This document shows positions 52,445-62,044 of a stretch of DNA of 64,000 nucleotides, one piece after another (positions within the stretch are counted from its first letter, which is position 1; each line of letters opens with the position of its first letter). The translations under genes and the position numbers were made by a program. The notes beneath the pieces were generated by a model that searched no databases, was not told where the DNA came from, and saw nothing but the letters and a program-made list of their open reading frames with translations. Where the stretch lies: NCBI GenBank assembly GCA_964432885.1, contig CAYSPG010000020.1, forward strand, positions 4,354 to 68,353, in the 5' to 3' direction. The DNA comes from CAYSPG01 sp964432885. GTDB lineage: Bacteria > Bacteroidota > Bacteroidia > AKYH767-A > OLB10.

Positions 52445-52476
52445 AACTCAATCATTCATTATTTCAATCATTAAAT
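52445..52476 (+). repeat. 8-bp periodic leader repeat before the Rel gene
   Basis: AACTCAAT CATTCATT ATTTCAAT CATTAAAT ends 2 bp before the GTG start. It matches the smc leader tract in period and content. Confidence 0.55.
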
Positions 52477-52478
52477 AA

Positions 52479-54728
52479 GTGTCAGAGCAAGCATCAGAAC
52501 AAAAAAATACTCAGCAAAAAAATATGCTGCAAAATGGTTTTAATGCAGCCGAAGAAAAAGCGGAGATTGCAAGACGCTATCGGAAACTCCTTAAATCTTG
52601 CCGGTCAAATCTCGATTTGAGTGACAAAAAATTAATTCGTCTTGCTTTTGATACTGCATTAGAGGCGCATAAAGAAATGCGCAGAAAATCTGGCGAGCCA
52701 TACATTTATCATCCCATTGCAGTGGCACAGGTTGTTGCCGAAGAAATTGGACTTGGCACCACCATTCCTATTGTGTGCGCATTGCTGCACGATACGGTTG
52801 AAGACACCCACATAACACTTGAAGACATACGCGGCATGTTTGGCAAAACTGCCGAAAAAATTATTGACGGCTTAACAAAAATTTCGGGAGTGTTTGATCA
52901 CACAAGTTCATTGCAGGCCGAGAACTTTAGAAAAATGCTTCTTACCTTAAGTGATGATGTACGTGTAATTTTGATAAAACTTGCTGACCGACTGCACAAC
53001 ATGCGCACACTTAACAGCATGCCGCGTGATAAACAATTAAAAATTGCCAGCGAAACAGCATACTTATACGCTCCGCTTGCACACAGGCTTGGCCTTTACA
53101 ACATAAAAACCGAATTAGAAGATCTGGCATTAAAATATACCGAGCCTGATGTTTTTAACACCATCGCTTCAAAGTTACAGGCATCAAAAAAAGAGCGCGA
53201 CAAATTTATTGCTGAGTTTATTCAGCCAATAAAGGAAGAGTTGAATGCCGAAAAATTTAAATTTGAAATTAAAGGCAGACCCAAAAGCATACATTCCATT
53301 TGGAATAAAATGAAAAAACAAGGAGTAACATTTGAGGAAATTTACGACCTGTTTGCCATCAGAATTATTATTGATACCGAACAAGAAAACGAAAAAGCAG
53401 ATTGCTGGAAAGTTTATTCAATTGTTACCGATTCGTACGTACCTAACCCCGACCGTTTGCGCGATTGGATTTCTACTCCCAAATCAAATGGATACGAAGC
53501 ATTGCACACCACCGTAATGAGTGACACCGGCAAATGGGTTGAAGTGCAAATACGTAGTGCGCGCATGAATGAGATTGCAGAAAAAGGTTTTGCCGCACAC
53601 TGGAAGTATAAAGAGTCGGCTCAGGAATCGGCCATTGATGAATGGCTAAACCGCATTCGCGAAATGCTTGAAAATCCCGATAGCAATGCATTAGACTTTA
53701 TTGACGATTTTAAATTAAATCTTTTTGCAGACGAAATTTTTGTATTTACTCCAAAAGGCGAGCTAAAGACATTACCCGTTAACAGCACCGCGCTAGACTT
53801 TGCTTATGAAATTCACAGCGCAGTTGGCAGCCGGTGCATAGGGGCAAAAATTAATCACAGGCTTGTACCTATCTCTCACAAACTAAATAGTGGCGACCAG
53901 GTGGAAATTCTTACCTCCGAAAAACAATCGCCAAAGGAAGATTGGTTGAGTTTTGTGGTTACGGCAAAAGCAAAATCAAAAATTAAAACAGCACTTAAAG
54001 AAGAGAAAAAAATACTTGCCGATCAGGGCAAAGAAATTTTGGAGCGCAAATTGCGACACATAAAAATGGGTGCTTCGGATTTTAACATGAACGATGTGCT
54101 ATTGTATTACAAACTACCAAGCGCATTTGAATTTTATTACCGCATTGCAATGGATGCGGTGGATTTAAAACAATTACGTGAAGCAATTGACTTTAAAGAA
54201 ACCAACAAGCACCGCACACAAACCCGTACCGAACCAACTTTGGAAGAGTTGGTGCGCAATGTTCGTGGGTCAAGCGATATGTTGGTAATAGGCGAAAACC
54301 TTGATAAGATTGATTACAAACTATCGCCATGTTGCAATCCTATTCCGGGTGATGACGTGTTTGGTTTTATTACAATTAATGAAGGAATAAAAATTCACCG
54401 TGTTAATTGTCCAAATGCAATTCAATTAATGAGTAACTATGCTTATCGAATTGTAAAAGCTAAGTGGACCGGGCAAAAACAATTGTCGTTTCTTGCCGGC
54501 ATACGCATTACAGGAATGGATGATGTGGGTGTAGTAAATAATATTACTAAAGTAATTTCAAGCGAGCTTAAGGTAAACATGCGCTCCATTAGCATTGATA
54601 GCAACGAAGGTTTGTTTGAAGGCACTATTATGCTTTTTGTAAACGACACCGAACATCTTACCAAGTTGATGAAAAAACTTAAAGCCCTGAATGGAATTTT
54701 AGGAGTATCGAGAATAAACACGCAGTAA
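52479..54728 (+). CDS. rel: RelA/SpoT homologue, (p)ppGpp synthetase/hydrolase
   Basis: 749 residues from a GTG at 52479; a later ATG (residue 16) is possible. The HD hydrolase domain has H104-D105 and E108-D109 (LLHDTVEDT). The synthetase domain (about 245-390) has STPKSNGYEALHTTV and VEVQIRSARMNEIAEKGFAA. A TGS domain follows (about 415-475, IFVFTPKGELKTLP), then a zinc-finger-like CCNPIPGD segment and the ACT domain (about 670-749). The layout is a bifunctional Rel that makes and degrades (p)ppGpp in the stringent response. The leader has an 8-bp periodic repeat. It converges with dnaE. Confidence 0.94.
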   Translation: MSEQASEQKNTQQKNMLQNGFNAAEEKAEIARRYRKLLKSCRSNLDLSDKKLIRLAFDTALEAHKEMRRKSGEPYIYHPIAVAQVVAEEIGLGTTIPIVCALLHDTVEDTHITLEDIRGMFGKTAEKIIDGLTKISGVFDHTSSLQAENFRKMLLTLSDDVRVILIKLADRLHNMRTLNSMPRDKQLKIASETAYLYAPLAHRLGLYNIKTELEDLALKYTEPDVFNTIASKLQASKKERDKFIAEFIQPIKEELNAEKFKFEIKGRPKSIHSIWNKMKKQGVTFEEIYDLFAIRIIIDTEQENEKADCWKVYSIVTDSYVPNPDRLRDWISTPKSNGYEALHTTVMSDTGKWVEVQIRSARMNEIAEKGFAAHWKYKESAQESAIDEWLNRIREMLENPDSNALDFIDDFKLNLFADEIFVFTPKGELKTLPVNSTALDFAYEIHSAVGSRCIGAKINHRLVPISHKLNSGDQVEILTSEKQSPKEDWLSFVVTAKAKSKIKTALKEEKKILADQGKEILERKLRHIKMGASDFNMNDVLLYYKLPSAFEFYYRIAMDAVDLKQLREAIDFKETNKHRTQTRTEPTLEELVRNVRGSSDMLVIGENLDKIDYKLSPCCNPIPGDDVFGFITINEGIKIHRVNCPNAIQLMSNYAYRIVKAKWTGQKQLSFLAGIRITGMDDVGVVNNITKVISSELKVNMRSISIDSNEGLFEGTIMLFVNDTEHLTKLMKKLKALNGILGVSRINTQ

Positions 54729-54794
54729 GGTTAAGGTTTGTTAAGCATACTAGTAAACTCCATTTTACTCTATACACACTTACGATTCACATTT

Positions 54795-57700
54795 CTAGTT
54801 TATTTTATAATCCCCCAAATCCTGCACCTGCAATTCTTTAAACAGCTGCCCGCTGGCACTTACTTTAAATTTTTTTGATTGCGCACCTACTATTGACTTT
54901 TCTTCTCCGTCTTTAATATTCAATCGTAAAGGAATTTTACCCGGATAATTATTTACAATGGCAGTTAATTTGTCAATAAGCAATTCATCAATCTCATTTA
55001 AATTTAAATTAATGGTAATGTGTTTTGAAAGTGAGTTTGCAATTTCATCAAGCAATTGGATGGATGTAACCTTTACTTCAAAATTATCATCCTGGTTAAA
55101 ACGGTTTTGCACACGTCCTTTAAAAAATAAAAAGGCTTCGTTGTTAAGCATGTGTTTAAATTTTAAATAATCTTCGCTAAACAAAGCCAGTTCAAATGAG
55201 TGAGAAAAATCTTCGAGCTTAATGCTGCCAAACGGTTTTCCATTTTTGCTTATGCGATGATTTGCTTCAGCAACAATTCCTGCAAAGGCAACATCGCGTC
55301 CTTTTAGTTTTGATAAATCCTGCAAGTGTTCCAAACGGATGGTTGCAAAATTTTCTATTTCGGTTCTGTAATCATCCAGCGGATGGCCTGATAAATAAAA
55401 TCCAATAACATCTTTTTCGTGACGCAACTTTTCTAACCTCGAAAATTGTTCTGCCGGTGCAACTTTGGGCACAGGCATTTCGGTATGACCCAAGTCTCCA
55501 AATAACGAATGTTGAGATGAGTTTTTATTTTCCTGGTGATTGCTTCCAAACCGGATTATTTTTTCGAGGTTAGTTATGTTATCTTTTGGGTCGGCTGATA
55601 AATATTGAGCGCGATGAATTGTTGTATCAAAATCAAATGCACCCGCAAGCGCCAAACTTTCTAAACACCGTTTGTTAGCTGCGCGCAAACTAACACGCTG
55701 CACCAAATCAAAAACATTTTTGTAGTTGCCGTTTGTTTTTCGTTCGGTAATGATGGCTTCTGCAGCTGCCTCACCCACACCTTTTACGGCACCAAGTCCA
55801 AAACGTATTTCACCTTTACTGTTTACTGCAAATTTATATTCACTCTCATTTACATCAGGCCCCAGCACAGGCAACCCCATGCGTTTACATTCATCAATAA
55901 AAAAAGTAATCTTATCGATAAAACTTAAATTGTTTGTCAACACTGCCGACATGTACTCACCCGGATAATTTGCTTTTAAATAAGCCGTTTGGAATGCAAC
56001 AAAAGCATAACACGTGCTGTGCGATTTATTAAATGCATAACTTGCAAACGCTTCCCAGTCTGTCCAAATTTTTTCTAATTTTTCTTTAGGATGATTGTTT
56101 GCAGTAGCGCCTTCAATAAATTTTGATTTCATTTTATCGAGAACCGCCTTTTGTTTTTTACCCATCGCTTTGCGCAATGTGTCTGCATCACCTTTTGTAA
56201 ATCCTGCAAGCTTTTGCGAAAGCAACATCACCTGTTCCTGGTAAACGGTAATGCCATGGGTCTCTTTTAAAAATTCTTCCATCTCAGGCAAATCGTAATT
56301 TACTTTTTCGCGTCTGTGTTTGCGGGCAATAAATTGCGGTATGTATGCAATGGGTCCGGGGCGATACAGCGCATTCATCGCAATTAAATCTTCAAACTTA
56401 TCGGGTTTTAATTCCTTTAAATATTTCTGCATACCTGCCGACTCAAACTGAAATGTTCCATTGGTTTCGCCACGCTGATACAACTCCAACGTTTTTTTAT
56501 CGTCAAGCGGAATGTTGTCAATATCAATTTCAATTCCATGATTTTGTTTTATCAATGCCAATGCATCACGAAGTATGGTAAGCGTTTTTAATCCCAAAAA
56601 ATCCATCTTAATAACACCTGCATCTTCAATAATATTTCCTTCAAACTGTGTCACCAATAAATCCGAATCTTTTACCATTGCCACAGGCAAAATTTCGGTA
56701 ATATCTTTTGGTGCAATAATAATTCCTGCTGCATGTATGCCTGTGTTGCGGACTGATCCTTCAAGCACCATTGCCTCTTTCAACACATTAGCTTTTAAAT
56801 CGGTGCCGTCTAAAATGGTACGCAGTTTTTTTACTTCTTCAATTTCATCAGCACCTAAATTTTCTTTTTCCTTTAAACTTTTTGCTCCATCAAGAGGGGC
56901 TGTTAAAATTCTTTTGAGTTCGATACCCGGTCTTTCTGGAACCATTTTTGCAAGTGCATTTGAATCTTGCAAAGGCAAATCCATTACACGCGCAACATCT
57001 TTTATGCTCATACGCGCAGCCATAGTGCCATACGTAATAATTTGCGCCACCTGCTGCTTGCCGTATTTTTTTACAACATAGTCAATAACTTTTTGACGGC
57101 CTTCATCATCAAAGTCCGTATCTATATCAGGCATTGATTTACGGTCGGGATTTAAAAAACGCTCGAACAGTAAATTGTATTTTAGAGGGTCGATGTTCGT
57201 AATGCCAATGCAGTACGCCACGCACGAGCCTGCTGCAGAGCCACGCCCCGGCCCAACATACACGCCAATTTTTTTTCCTTCGCTTATGAAATCCGCCACA
57301 ATTAAAAAGTAACCTGCAAAGCCCATTTTAGCAACGGTATCCAACTCAAAATTTATGCGCTCTTCAATTTCAGGAGTCAAAATTTCATAACGCTTACGCG
57401 CACCTTCAAAAGTTATGTGGCGTAAATATTCGTCCTGTGTTTTAAACTCAGCAGGTATTTGAAAATGCGGCAACAGAATATCTTTTTTAAGTTTCAGCAA
57501 TTCTATTTTGTCAACAATATCATTGGTGTTGTCAATGGACTCGGGCAAATCGCTGAAAAGTTTTTTCATCTCATCGGTTTTCTTAAAATAAAACTCATCA
57601 TTATAAAAAGCAAACCGTTTTCCTTTTACCGATGCATCTTCTTCGCCATCTCTTAGTTTCTCGGTGCTTTGTTTTTCACCTGTGTTTATACACAATAAAA

Positions 57701-58382
57701 TATCGTGAGCGTTAGAATCTGACTTTTCAACATAGTGTGAATCGTTTGATGCAATTATTTTTACGTTATACTTATTTGCAAACCGCACCAGCACTTCATT
57801 GGTCATATCCTGTTCAGGTATTCCATGCCGCTGCAGTTCTACATAATAATCAACACCAAAAATATCAAGCCACCATTTAAATTCTTTTTCACCGGCAGCT
57901 TCTCCGTATTTTAAAATTGTTTTTGGAACACTTGCTCCCAAACAACATGTGGTTGCAATTAATCCGGTATGATATTTTAAAATTAATTCTTTATCAATGC
58001 GTGGATATTTTCCGTACAAGCCATCAATAAAACCAAGCGAACAAAGTTTTACCAAGTTTTTATAACCCTCACCATTTTTTGCAAGCAGTAATTGATGGTA
58101 GCGCACATCTTTATCGTCCTTTGTAAATTGTTTTCGTGTTCTATCTGCTACAACATAAAACTCACAACCAACTATTGGTTTTATTACAGGCGCTCCATCC
58201 TTGGGGTTGTGCTTATCGGCTTCGGCAATAAAATTAAAAACGCCAAACATATTGCCATGGTCGGTAATTGCCAGTGCAGGCATTTTATCTTCAATAGCTT
58301 TTTTATACAGCATCGAAATATCGGCTGCGCCATCGAGTAAGGAGTATTGAGTATGTACATGTAGGTGTGAGAAGCGAGACAT
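54795..58382 (-). CDS. dnaE: DNA polymerase III subunit alpha
   Basis: 1195 residues. The PHP domain starts at residue 1 (FSHLHVHTQYSLLDGA, ALAITDHGNMFG). The polymerase region has the catalytic acidic motif KSMPDIDTDFDDEGR, GPGRGSAAGSCVAYC and the YRPGPIAYIPQFIARKHR segment. The HhH, OB-fold and C-terminal clamp-contact region follow. This is the main replicative polymerase. It is convergent with the Rel gene with a 66-bp gap in which I see no terminator. Confidence 0.96.
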   Translation of the reverse strand: MSRFSHLHVHTQYSLLDGAADISMLYKKAIEDKMPALAITDHGNMFGVFNFIAEADKHNPKDGAPVIKPIVGCEFYVVADRTRKQFTKDDKDVRYHQLLLAKNGEGYKNLVKLCSLGFIDGLYGKYPRIDKELILKYHTGLIATTCCLGASVPKTILKYGEAAGEKEFKWWLDIFGVDYYVELQRHGIPEQDMTNEVLVRFANKYNVKIIASNDSHYVEKSDSNAHDILLCINTGEKQSTEKLRDGEEDASVKGKRFAFYNDEFYFKKTDEMKKLFSDLPESIDNTNDIVDKIELLKLKKDILLPHFQIPAEFKTQDEYLRHITFEGARKRYEILTPEIEERINFELDTVAKMGFAGYFLIVADFISEGKKIGVYVGPGRGSAAGSCVAYCIGITNIDPLKYNLLFERFLNPDRKSMPDIDTDFDDEGRQKVIDYVVKKYGKQQVAQIITYGTMAARMSIKDVARVMDLPLQDSNALAKMVPERPGIELKRILTAPLDGAKSLKEKENLGADEIEEVKKLRTILDGTDLKANVLKEAMVLEGSVRNTGIHAAGIIIAPKDITEILPVAMVKDSDLLVTQFEGNIIEDAGVIKMDFLGLKTLTILRDALALIKQNHGIEIDIDNIPLDDKKTLELYQRGETNGTFQFESAGMQKYLKELKPDKFEDLIAMNALYRPGPIAYIPQFIARKHRREKVNYDLPEMEEFLKETHGITVYQEQVMLLSQKLAGFTKGDADTLRKAMGKKQKAVLDKMKSKFIEGATANNHPKEKLEKIWTDWEAFASYAFNKSHSTCYAFVAFQTAYLKANYPGEYMSAVLTNNLSFIDKITFFIDECKRMGLPVLGPDVNESEYKFAVNSKGEIRFGLGAVKGVGEAAAEAIITERKTNGNYKNVFDLVQRVSLRAANKRCLESLALAGAFDFDTTIHRAQYLSADPKDNITNLEKIIRFGSNHQENKNSSQHSLFGDLGHTEMPVPKVAPAEQFSRLEKLRHEKDVIGFYLSGHPLDDYRTEIENFATIRLEHLQDLSKLKGRDVAFAGIVAEANHRISKNGKPFGSIKLEDFSHSFELALFSEDYLKFKHMLNNEAFLFFKGRVQNRFNQDDNFEVKVTSIQLLDEIANSLSKHITINLNLNEIDELLIDKLTAIVNNYPGKIPLRLNIKDGEEKSIVGAQSKKFKVSASGQLFKELQVQDLGDYKIN

Positions 58383-58390
58383 GGAAAGAA

Positions 58391-58413
58391 GTTTAAAGTT
58401 TAAAGTTTAAGGT
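58391..58413. repeat. Heptanucleotide AGTTTAA tandem repeat
   Basis: AGTTTAA AGTTTAA AGTTTAA followed by GG, in the leader of dnaE about 10 bp before its start codon on the minus strand. Confidence 0.65.
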
Positions 58414-58682
58414 TTTATGCCTTTACAAAAGCAATGATGGATAAGATAGGTTTGATATGATGTGCCGTAAAAATAAAAAACAGGCGTTAAATAGGGTTGT
58501 TTGTTAATAAATATGGCTGCAAGGTGTTTGATAATAAAGAGGTTACTTTTTTTAGTTGAAAAATTAATAACACTTGTTTTATGTAAAACGGGGTTTTCAG
58601 TTTTCTCATTGAGCTATCCTGATGAAACAAACATGTAAATACAACTCCCTAAACCGACTTAATTTTTAGTGTTTTTAAAATT

Positions 58683-58690
58683 TATCTTTG
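58683..58690 (+). promoter_or_regulatory. -7 element upstream of metG
   Basis: TATCTTTG fits TAnnTTTG. The leader to the metG start is about 95 bp and includes a palindrome. Confidence 0.45.
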
Positions 58691-58751
58691 CCCATCAAAA
58701 TGTTTAAAGCTTCTATATTAACGTTACTTTAAGCAAACCCGCCAAACTTAG

Positions 58752-58768
58752 CCCGAATAGCTATCGGG
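58752..58768. repeat. CCCGA-type palindrome in the metG leader
   Basis: CCCGAATAGCTATCGGG is a palindrome apart from one extra A. The related CCCGAAGCATCGGG is at 52361-52374. Confidence 0.65.
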
Positions 58769-58788
58769 ATTAAAATTTAAACCCGTAT

Positions 58789-60951
58789 ATGTCCCGTTAC
58801 TTAGTTACTGCTGCATTACCATACGCAAACGGCCCTGTTCACATTGGTCACCTTGCCGGATGTTACATACCTGCTGATATTTACGTGCGCTATTTGCGGT
58901 TGCGAGGCGAGGACGTAAAATTTATTTGCGGCAGTGATGAGCATGGTGTGCCCATAACCATTAAAGCAAAAAACGAAGGCATCACACCACAGCAAGTAGT
59001 AGATAAGTACCACAAAATGATGGGTGATTCGTTTAAGGAGTTTGGAATTTCGTTTGATATTTATTCGCGCACATCAAATAATGTGCATCATGAAACAGCA
59101 CAGGATTTTTTTAAATCGCTTTACAACAAGGGTGTATTTGAAGAAATTGTTTCGGAACAATTTTACGATGAGGAAGCAAAACAATTTTTAGCTGACAGGT
59201 ATATTGTTGGCACATGTCCTAAATGCGGAAACGAAAATGCATATGGCGACCAGTGTGAAAATTGCGGCTCGTCATTACAACCAACGGATTTGATAAATCC
59301 AAAATCAAAACTAAGCGGAGCAAAGCCGGTGATGAAAGCCACAAAAAACTGGTATTTGCCAATGAATAAAATTCAGCAATCAAAAGAATTTAATGAATAC
59401 ATAAAACGATTTGCTGATTGGAAACCCAATATAAAAGGGCAATGCGAGAGTTGGCTTAAAGAAGGATTGCAACCCAGAGCAATGACTCGCGATTTGGACT
59501 GGGGAGTAAAAGTGCCATTGGCAGATGCCGAAGGAAAGGTTTTGTATGTGTGGTTTGACGCACCGATAGGATATATAAGTGCAACGAAAGAATTATTCTT
59601 AAGGGACGAAGGACGAGGGGCGAATGAAAAGGAAATAAATAGTGACTGGAAAAAATATTGGTTGAAACAAAAAGATGAAAACGATAATACAAAACTGATT
59701 CACTTTATTGGCAAGGACAATATTGTTTTTCATGCCATCATTTTTCCAATGATGCTGATGCAGCATGGAGAATTTATTTTGCCAACGAATGTGCCAGCCA
59801 ATGAGTTTTTAAATTTAGAAGGAGATAAAATTTCCACATCGCGCAATTGGGCTGTGTGGTTGCATGAGTATCTAAAAGATTTTCCTGACAGGCAAGACGA
59901 GTTACGTTATGTGCTTACATCCATAGCTCCTGAAACTAAGGACAGTGATTTTAGCTGGAAGGATTATCAAACAAGAGTAAATAGCGAGCTCGGAGATATC
60001 TTAGGTAATTACATAAAGAGAGTTGTTGATTTAATAAATATGTTTTTTTATGGCATTGTTCCTACTTGGCAGAATTCAGATAAAGGGCTAAGTGATGAGG
60101 AACGTTACAATTTAGATATTAAACCTTTTGACAGAGCACGGTTAATTAGCAATAAAATTTCTGAATTTAAATTTCGTGAAGCATTGTTTGATGTTGTTAA
60201 TGCCGCAAGAGAAGGAAATCAATATCTTCAGGAGAACGCGCCTTGGAAGACAATTAAAACAGATAGAGCAATAGCGGGTAATGTTTTACTGGTTTCATTT
60301 AATAAATGCATTGAATTAGCATCACTAATACAACCTTTTCTTCCAAAAACATCAGAAAGAATTTATAAGATGCTAAACATAGACTCTAAAAATTATAGTC
60401 TTTATAATAACCCTAATTCGGACTTACCATGGCCCGTTCAACCGTATCCTTATAATGATGGACATAAAATATCAACATCAGAAATTCTTTTTCCAAAAAT
60501 CACAGACGAAGAAATCGAAAAACAAATTACAAAACTTCATGCAACAAAAACAGTAAGCGGTGGGCAATTGGCAGTAGGCAGCAAAAAAGCAGACAGCAAT
60601 TCCCTCTCCTTTGGAGAGGGTAAGGGTGAGGCTACCTTTGATGATTTCAGCAAAATGGATTTGCGCATTGCAACTATAGTAGAAGCGGAACGAGTTCCTA
60701 AAACCGACAAACTTTTAAAACTAAAAATTGATTTAGGATTTGAACAACGTACTATAGTTAGTGGTATCGCTCATTGTTTCGAGCCTGAAAAAATAATCGG
60801 GCAACAGGTAACCATCATAGCCAACCTGGCTCCTCGAAAAATAAAAGGCATTGAGTCAAAAGGAATGATATTAATGGCTGAAAACGCAGATGGGAAATTA
60901 AAATTTGTGATGCCTTCGGAAAAAATAATTAACGGCAGTGCGGTAAAGTAA
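58789..60951 (+). CDS. metG: Methionyl-tRNA synthetase with C-terminal tRNA-binding domain and repeat-derived linker
   Basis: 720 residues. The class I motif HIGH is residues 18-21 (PYANGPVHIGHLAG). The KMSKS loop reads KISTS (GDKISTSRNW). A zinc knuckle is formed by CPKCGNENAYGDQCENCG. The C-terminal Trbp111-like domain begins FDDFSKMDLRIATIVEAERV. The linker before it (about residues 590-617) has GGQLAVGSKKADSNSLSFGEGKGEA, encoded by a 7-bp repeat tract and then a palindromic element (60601-60632), so two repeats were absorbed in frame. The enzyme charges tRNA-Met; the linker should tolerate this. Confidence 0.97.
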   Translation: MSRYLVTAALPYANGPVHIGHLAGCYIPADIYVRYLRLRGEDVKFICGSDEHGVPITIKAKNEGITPQQVVDKYHKMMGDSFKEFGISFDIYSRTSNNVHHETAQDFFKSLYNKGVFEEIVSEQFYDEEAKQFLADRYIVGTCPKCGNENAYGDQCENCGSSLQPTDLINPKSKLSGAKPVMKATKNWYLPMNKIQQSKEFNEYIKRFADWKPNIKGQCESWLKEGLQPRAMTRDLDWGVKVPLADAEGKVLYVWFDAPIGYISATKELFLRDEGRGANEKEINSDWKKYWLKQKDENDNTKLIHFIGKDNIVFHAIIFPMMLMQHGEFILPTNVPANEFLNLEGDKISTSRNWAVWLHEYLKDFPDRQDELRYVLTSIAPETKDSDFSWKDYQTRVNSELGDILGNYIKRVVDLINMFFYGIVPTWQNSDKGLSDEERYNLDIKPFDRARLISNKISEFKFREALFDVVNAAREGNQYLQENAPWKTIKTDRAIAGNVLLVSFNKCIELASLIQPFLPKTSERIYKMLNIDSKNYSLYNNPNSDLPWPVQPYPYNDGHKISTSEILFPKITDEEIEKQITKLHATKTVSGGQLAVGSKKADSNSLSFGEGKGEATFDDFSKMDLRIATIVEAERVPKTDKLLKLKIDLGFEQRTIVSGIAHCFEPEKIIGQQVTIIANLAPRKIKGIESKGMILMAENADGKLKFVMPSEKIINGSAVK
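60559..60632. repeat. Heptanucleotide tract and palindromic element (copy 5 of 5) inside metG
   Basis: GGCAATT GGCAGTA GGCAGCA (60563-60583) is followed by CCCTCTCCTTTGGAGAGGG (60602-60620) and the tail TAAGGGTGAGG. Both are read in frame as QLAVG and SLSFGEGKGEA in the linker before the tRNA-binding domain. Confidence 0.8.
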
Positions 60952-60961
60952 TTTTTTTGTC

Positions 60962-62044
60962 ATGAAGAAAGTAGTACGCAAGAAAAACCTTTTCGAAAAC
61001 GCAAAGCACATCATTGAGCTTGCACAAAGTACTATTTACCGCACCGTAAATTTTTCTATGGTAGTTGCCTATTGGGAAATTGGCCGATTATTAATTGAAG
61101 AAGAGCAAAAAGGAAATGCCCGTGCTGTGTATGGCGCGCAACATCTCACATCACTTTCGCTAAAGCTTACAAAAAAATTTGGGCGGGGATATTCGGTTCA
61201 AAGTTTATGGAACATGCGGCAGTTTTATGTGGCATTCCCAAAACTCTCCACACTGTGGAGAGAATCTTCAAGAGGGAAAAACAACACAAATCAAATTCTC
61301 TCCACACTGTGGAGAGAATTGACATGGTCGCACTATAAGTTACTTATGCGTGTTGAAAGTAAGGATGCACGTGAGTATTACGCCCGTGAAACGGTAGAAC
61401 AAAACTGGTCGGTACGTGCATTGGAACGACAAATAAATTCTTTTCATTTTGAGCGATTGCTGTCAAGTAAAAACAAAAAAGCAGTTACGCGTGAGGCAAA
61501 ACAAAAAACAAATGTACTGGCACCATCTCCATCCGATTTTATTAAAGACCCTTTTGTTTTAGAATTTATAGGACTAAAACCGGGTGCCAAATTTTTGGAA
61601 AAAGATATTGAGCAGGGATTAATAGATAATCTTCAAAATTTTTTACTTGAGTTTGGAAAAGGTTTTGCATTTGTAGCACGGCAGCACCGCATATCAACCG
61701 ACCACGAAGATTTTTTTATTGATCTTGTATTTTATAATTATCTGCTAAAATGTTTTGTTGTTATTGATTTAAAACTTGGCAAACTCACACATCAGGACAT
61801 TGGCCAAATGGATATGTATGTACGCATGTTTGAGGAGCATGTAAAAGGTGATAATGATAATCCAACCATTGGCATTGTGCTTTGTTCCGAAAAAAACGAA
61901 ACCGTGGCGCGATACTCTGTGTTAAAGGAAAACCGCAGACTGTTTGCATCTAAATATTTATTATACCTGCCCACCGAAAAACAGCTTGCGAGAGAACTAA
62001 AAAAGGAAATGGCTCACTTAAAGAAAGTACGATTGTTAAAATGA
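60962..62044 (+). CDS. YhcG/DUF1016-family PDDEXK nuclease-domain protein
   Basis: 360 residues. The N-terminal DUF1016 helical domain (about 10-155) has VVAYWEIGRLLIEEEQKG, SVQSLWNMRQFYVAFP and WSHYKLLMRVESKDAREYY. The C-terminal PDDEXK-type nuclease fold has FFIDLVFYN and the FVVIDLKLGK metal and Lys residues. Related proteins are often linked to restriction-modification systems, but none is here. Residues 95-101 and 113-119 both read LSTLWRE because of a 54-bp duplication built on a palindrome. Its stop overlaps the M1 peptidase start by 4 bp. It follows metG after 10 bp. Confidence 0.85.
   Translation: MKKVVRKKNLFENAKHIIELAQSTIYRTVNFSMVVAYWEIGRLLIEEEQKGNARAVYGAQHLTSLSLKLTKKFGRGYSVQSLWNMRQFYVAFPKLSTLWRESSRGKNNTNQILSTLWRELTWSHYKLLMRVESKDAREYYARETVEQNWSVRALERQINSFHFERLLSSKNKKAVTREAKQKTNVLAPSPSDFIKDPFVLEFIGLKPGAKFLEKDIEQGLIDNLQNFLLEFGKGFAFVARQHRISTDHEDFFIDLVFYNYLLKCFVVIDLKLGKLTHQDIGQMDMYVRMFEEHVKGDNDNPTIGIVLCSEKNETVARYSVLKENRRLFASKYLLYLPTEKQLARELKKEMAHLKKVRLLK
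61244..61316. repeat. Duplicated palindrome inside the YhcG-family gene
   Basis: CTCTCCACACTGTGGAGAG occurs at 61244-61262 and 61298-61316, exactly 54 bp (18 codons) apart. Each is a near-perfect palindrome, and the in-frame spacing adds 18 residues. Confidence 0.8.

Larger units (their letters stand above)
58383..58788. other. 406-bp intergenic region between divergent dnaE and metG
   Basis: No coding ORF is supported. It holds an AGTTTAA heptanucleotide tract (three units near 58391-58413), an AT-rich spacer, a -7 element TATCTTTG (58683-58690) 98 bp before metG and a CCCGAATAGCTATCGGG palindrome (58752-58768). Promoters for both genes must lie here; a dnaE promoter was not identified. Confidence 0.7.

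Noticed and set aside
60962..62044. Restriction-modification or defence island around the YhcG-family gene
   Set aside because: No methyltransferase, restriction or specificity gene is present. Its neighbours are metG and an M1 peptidase.
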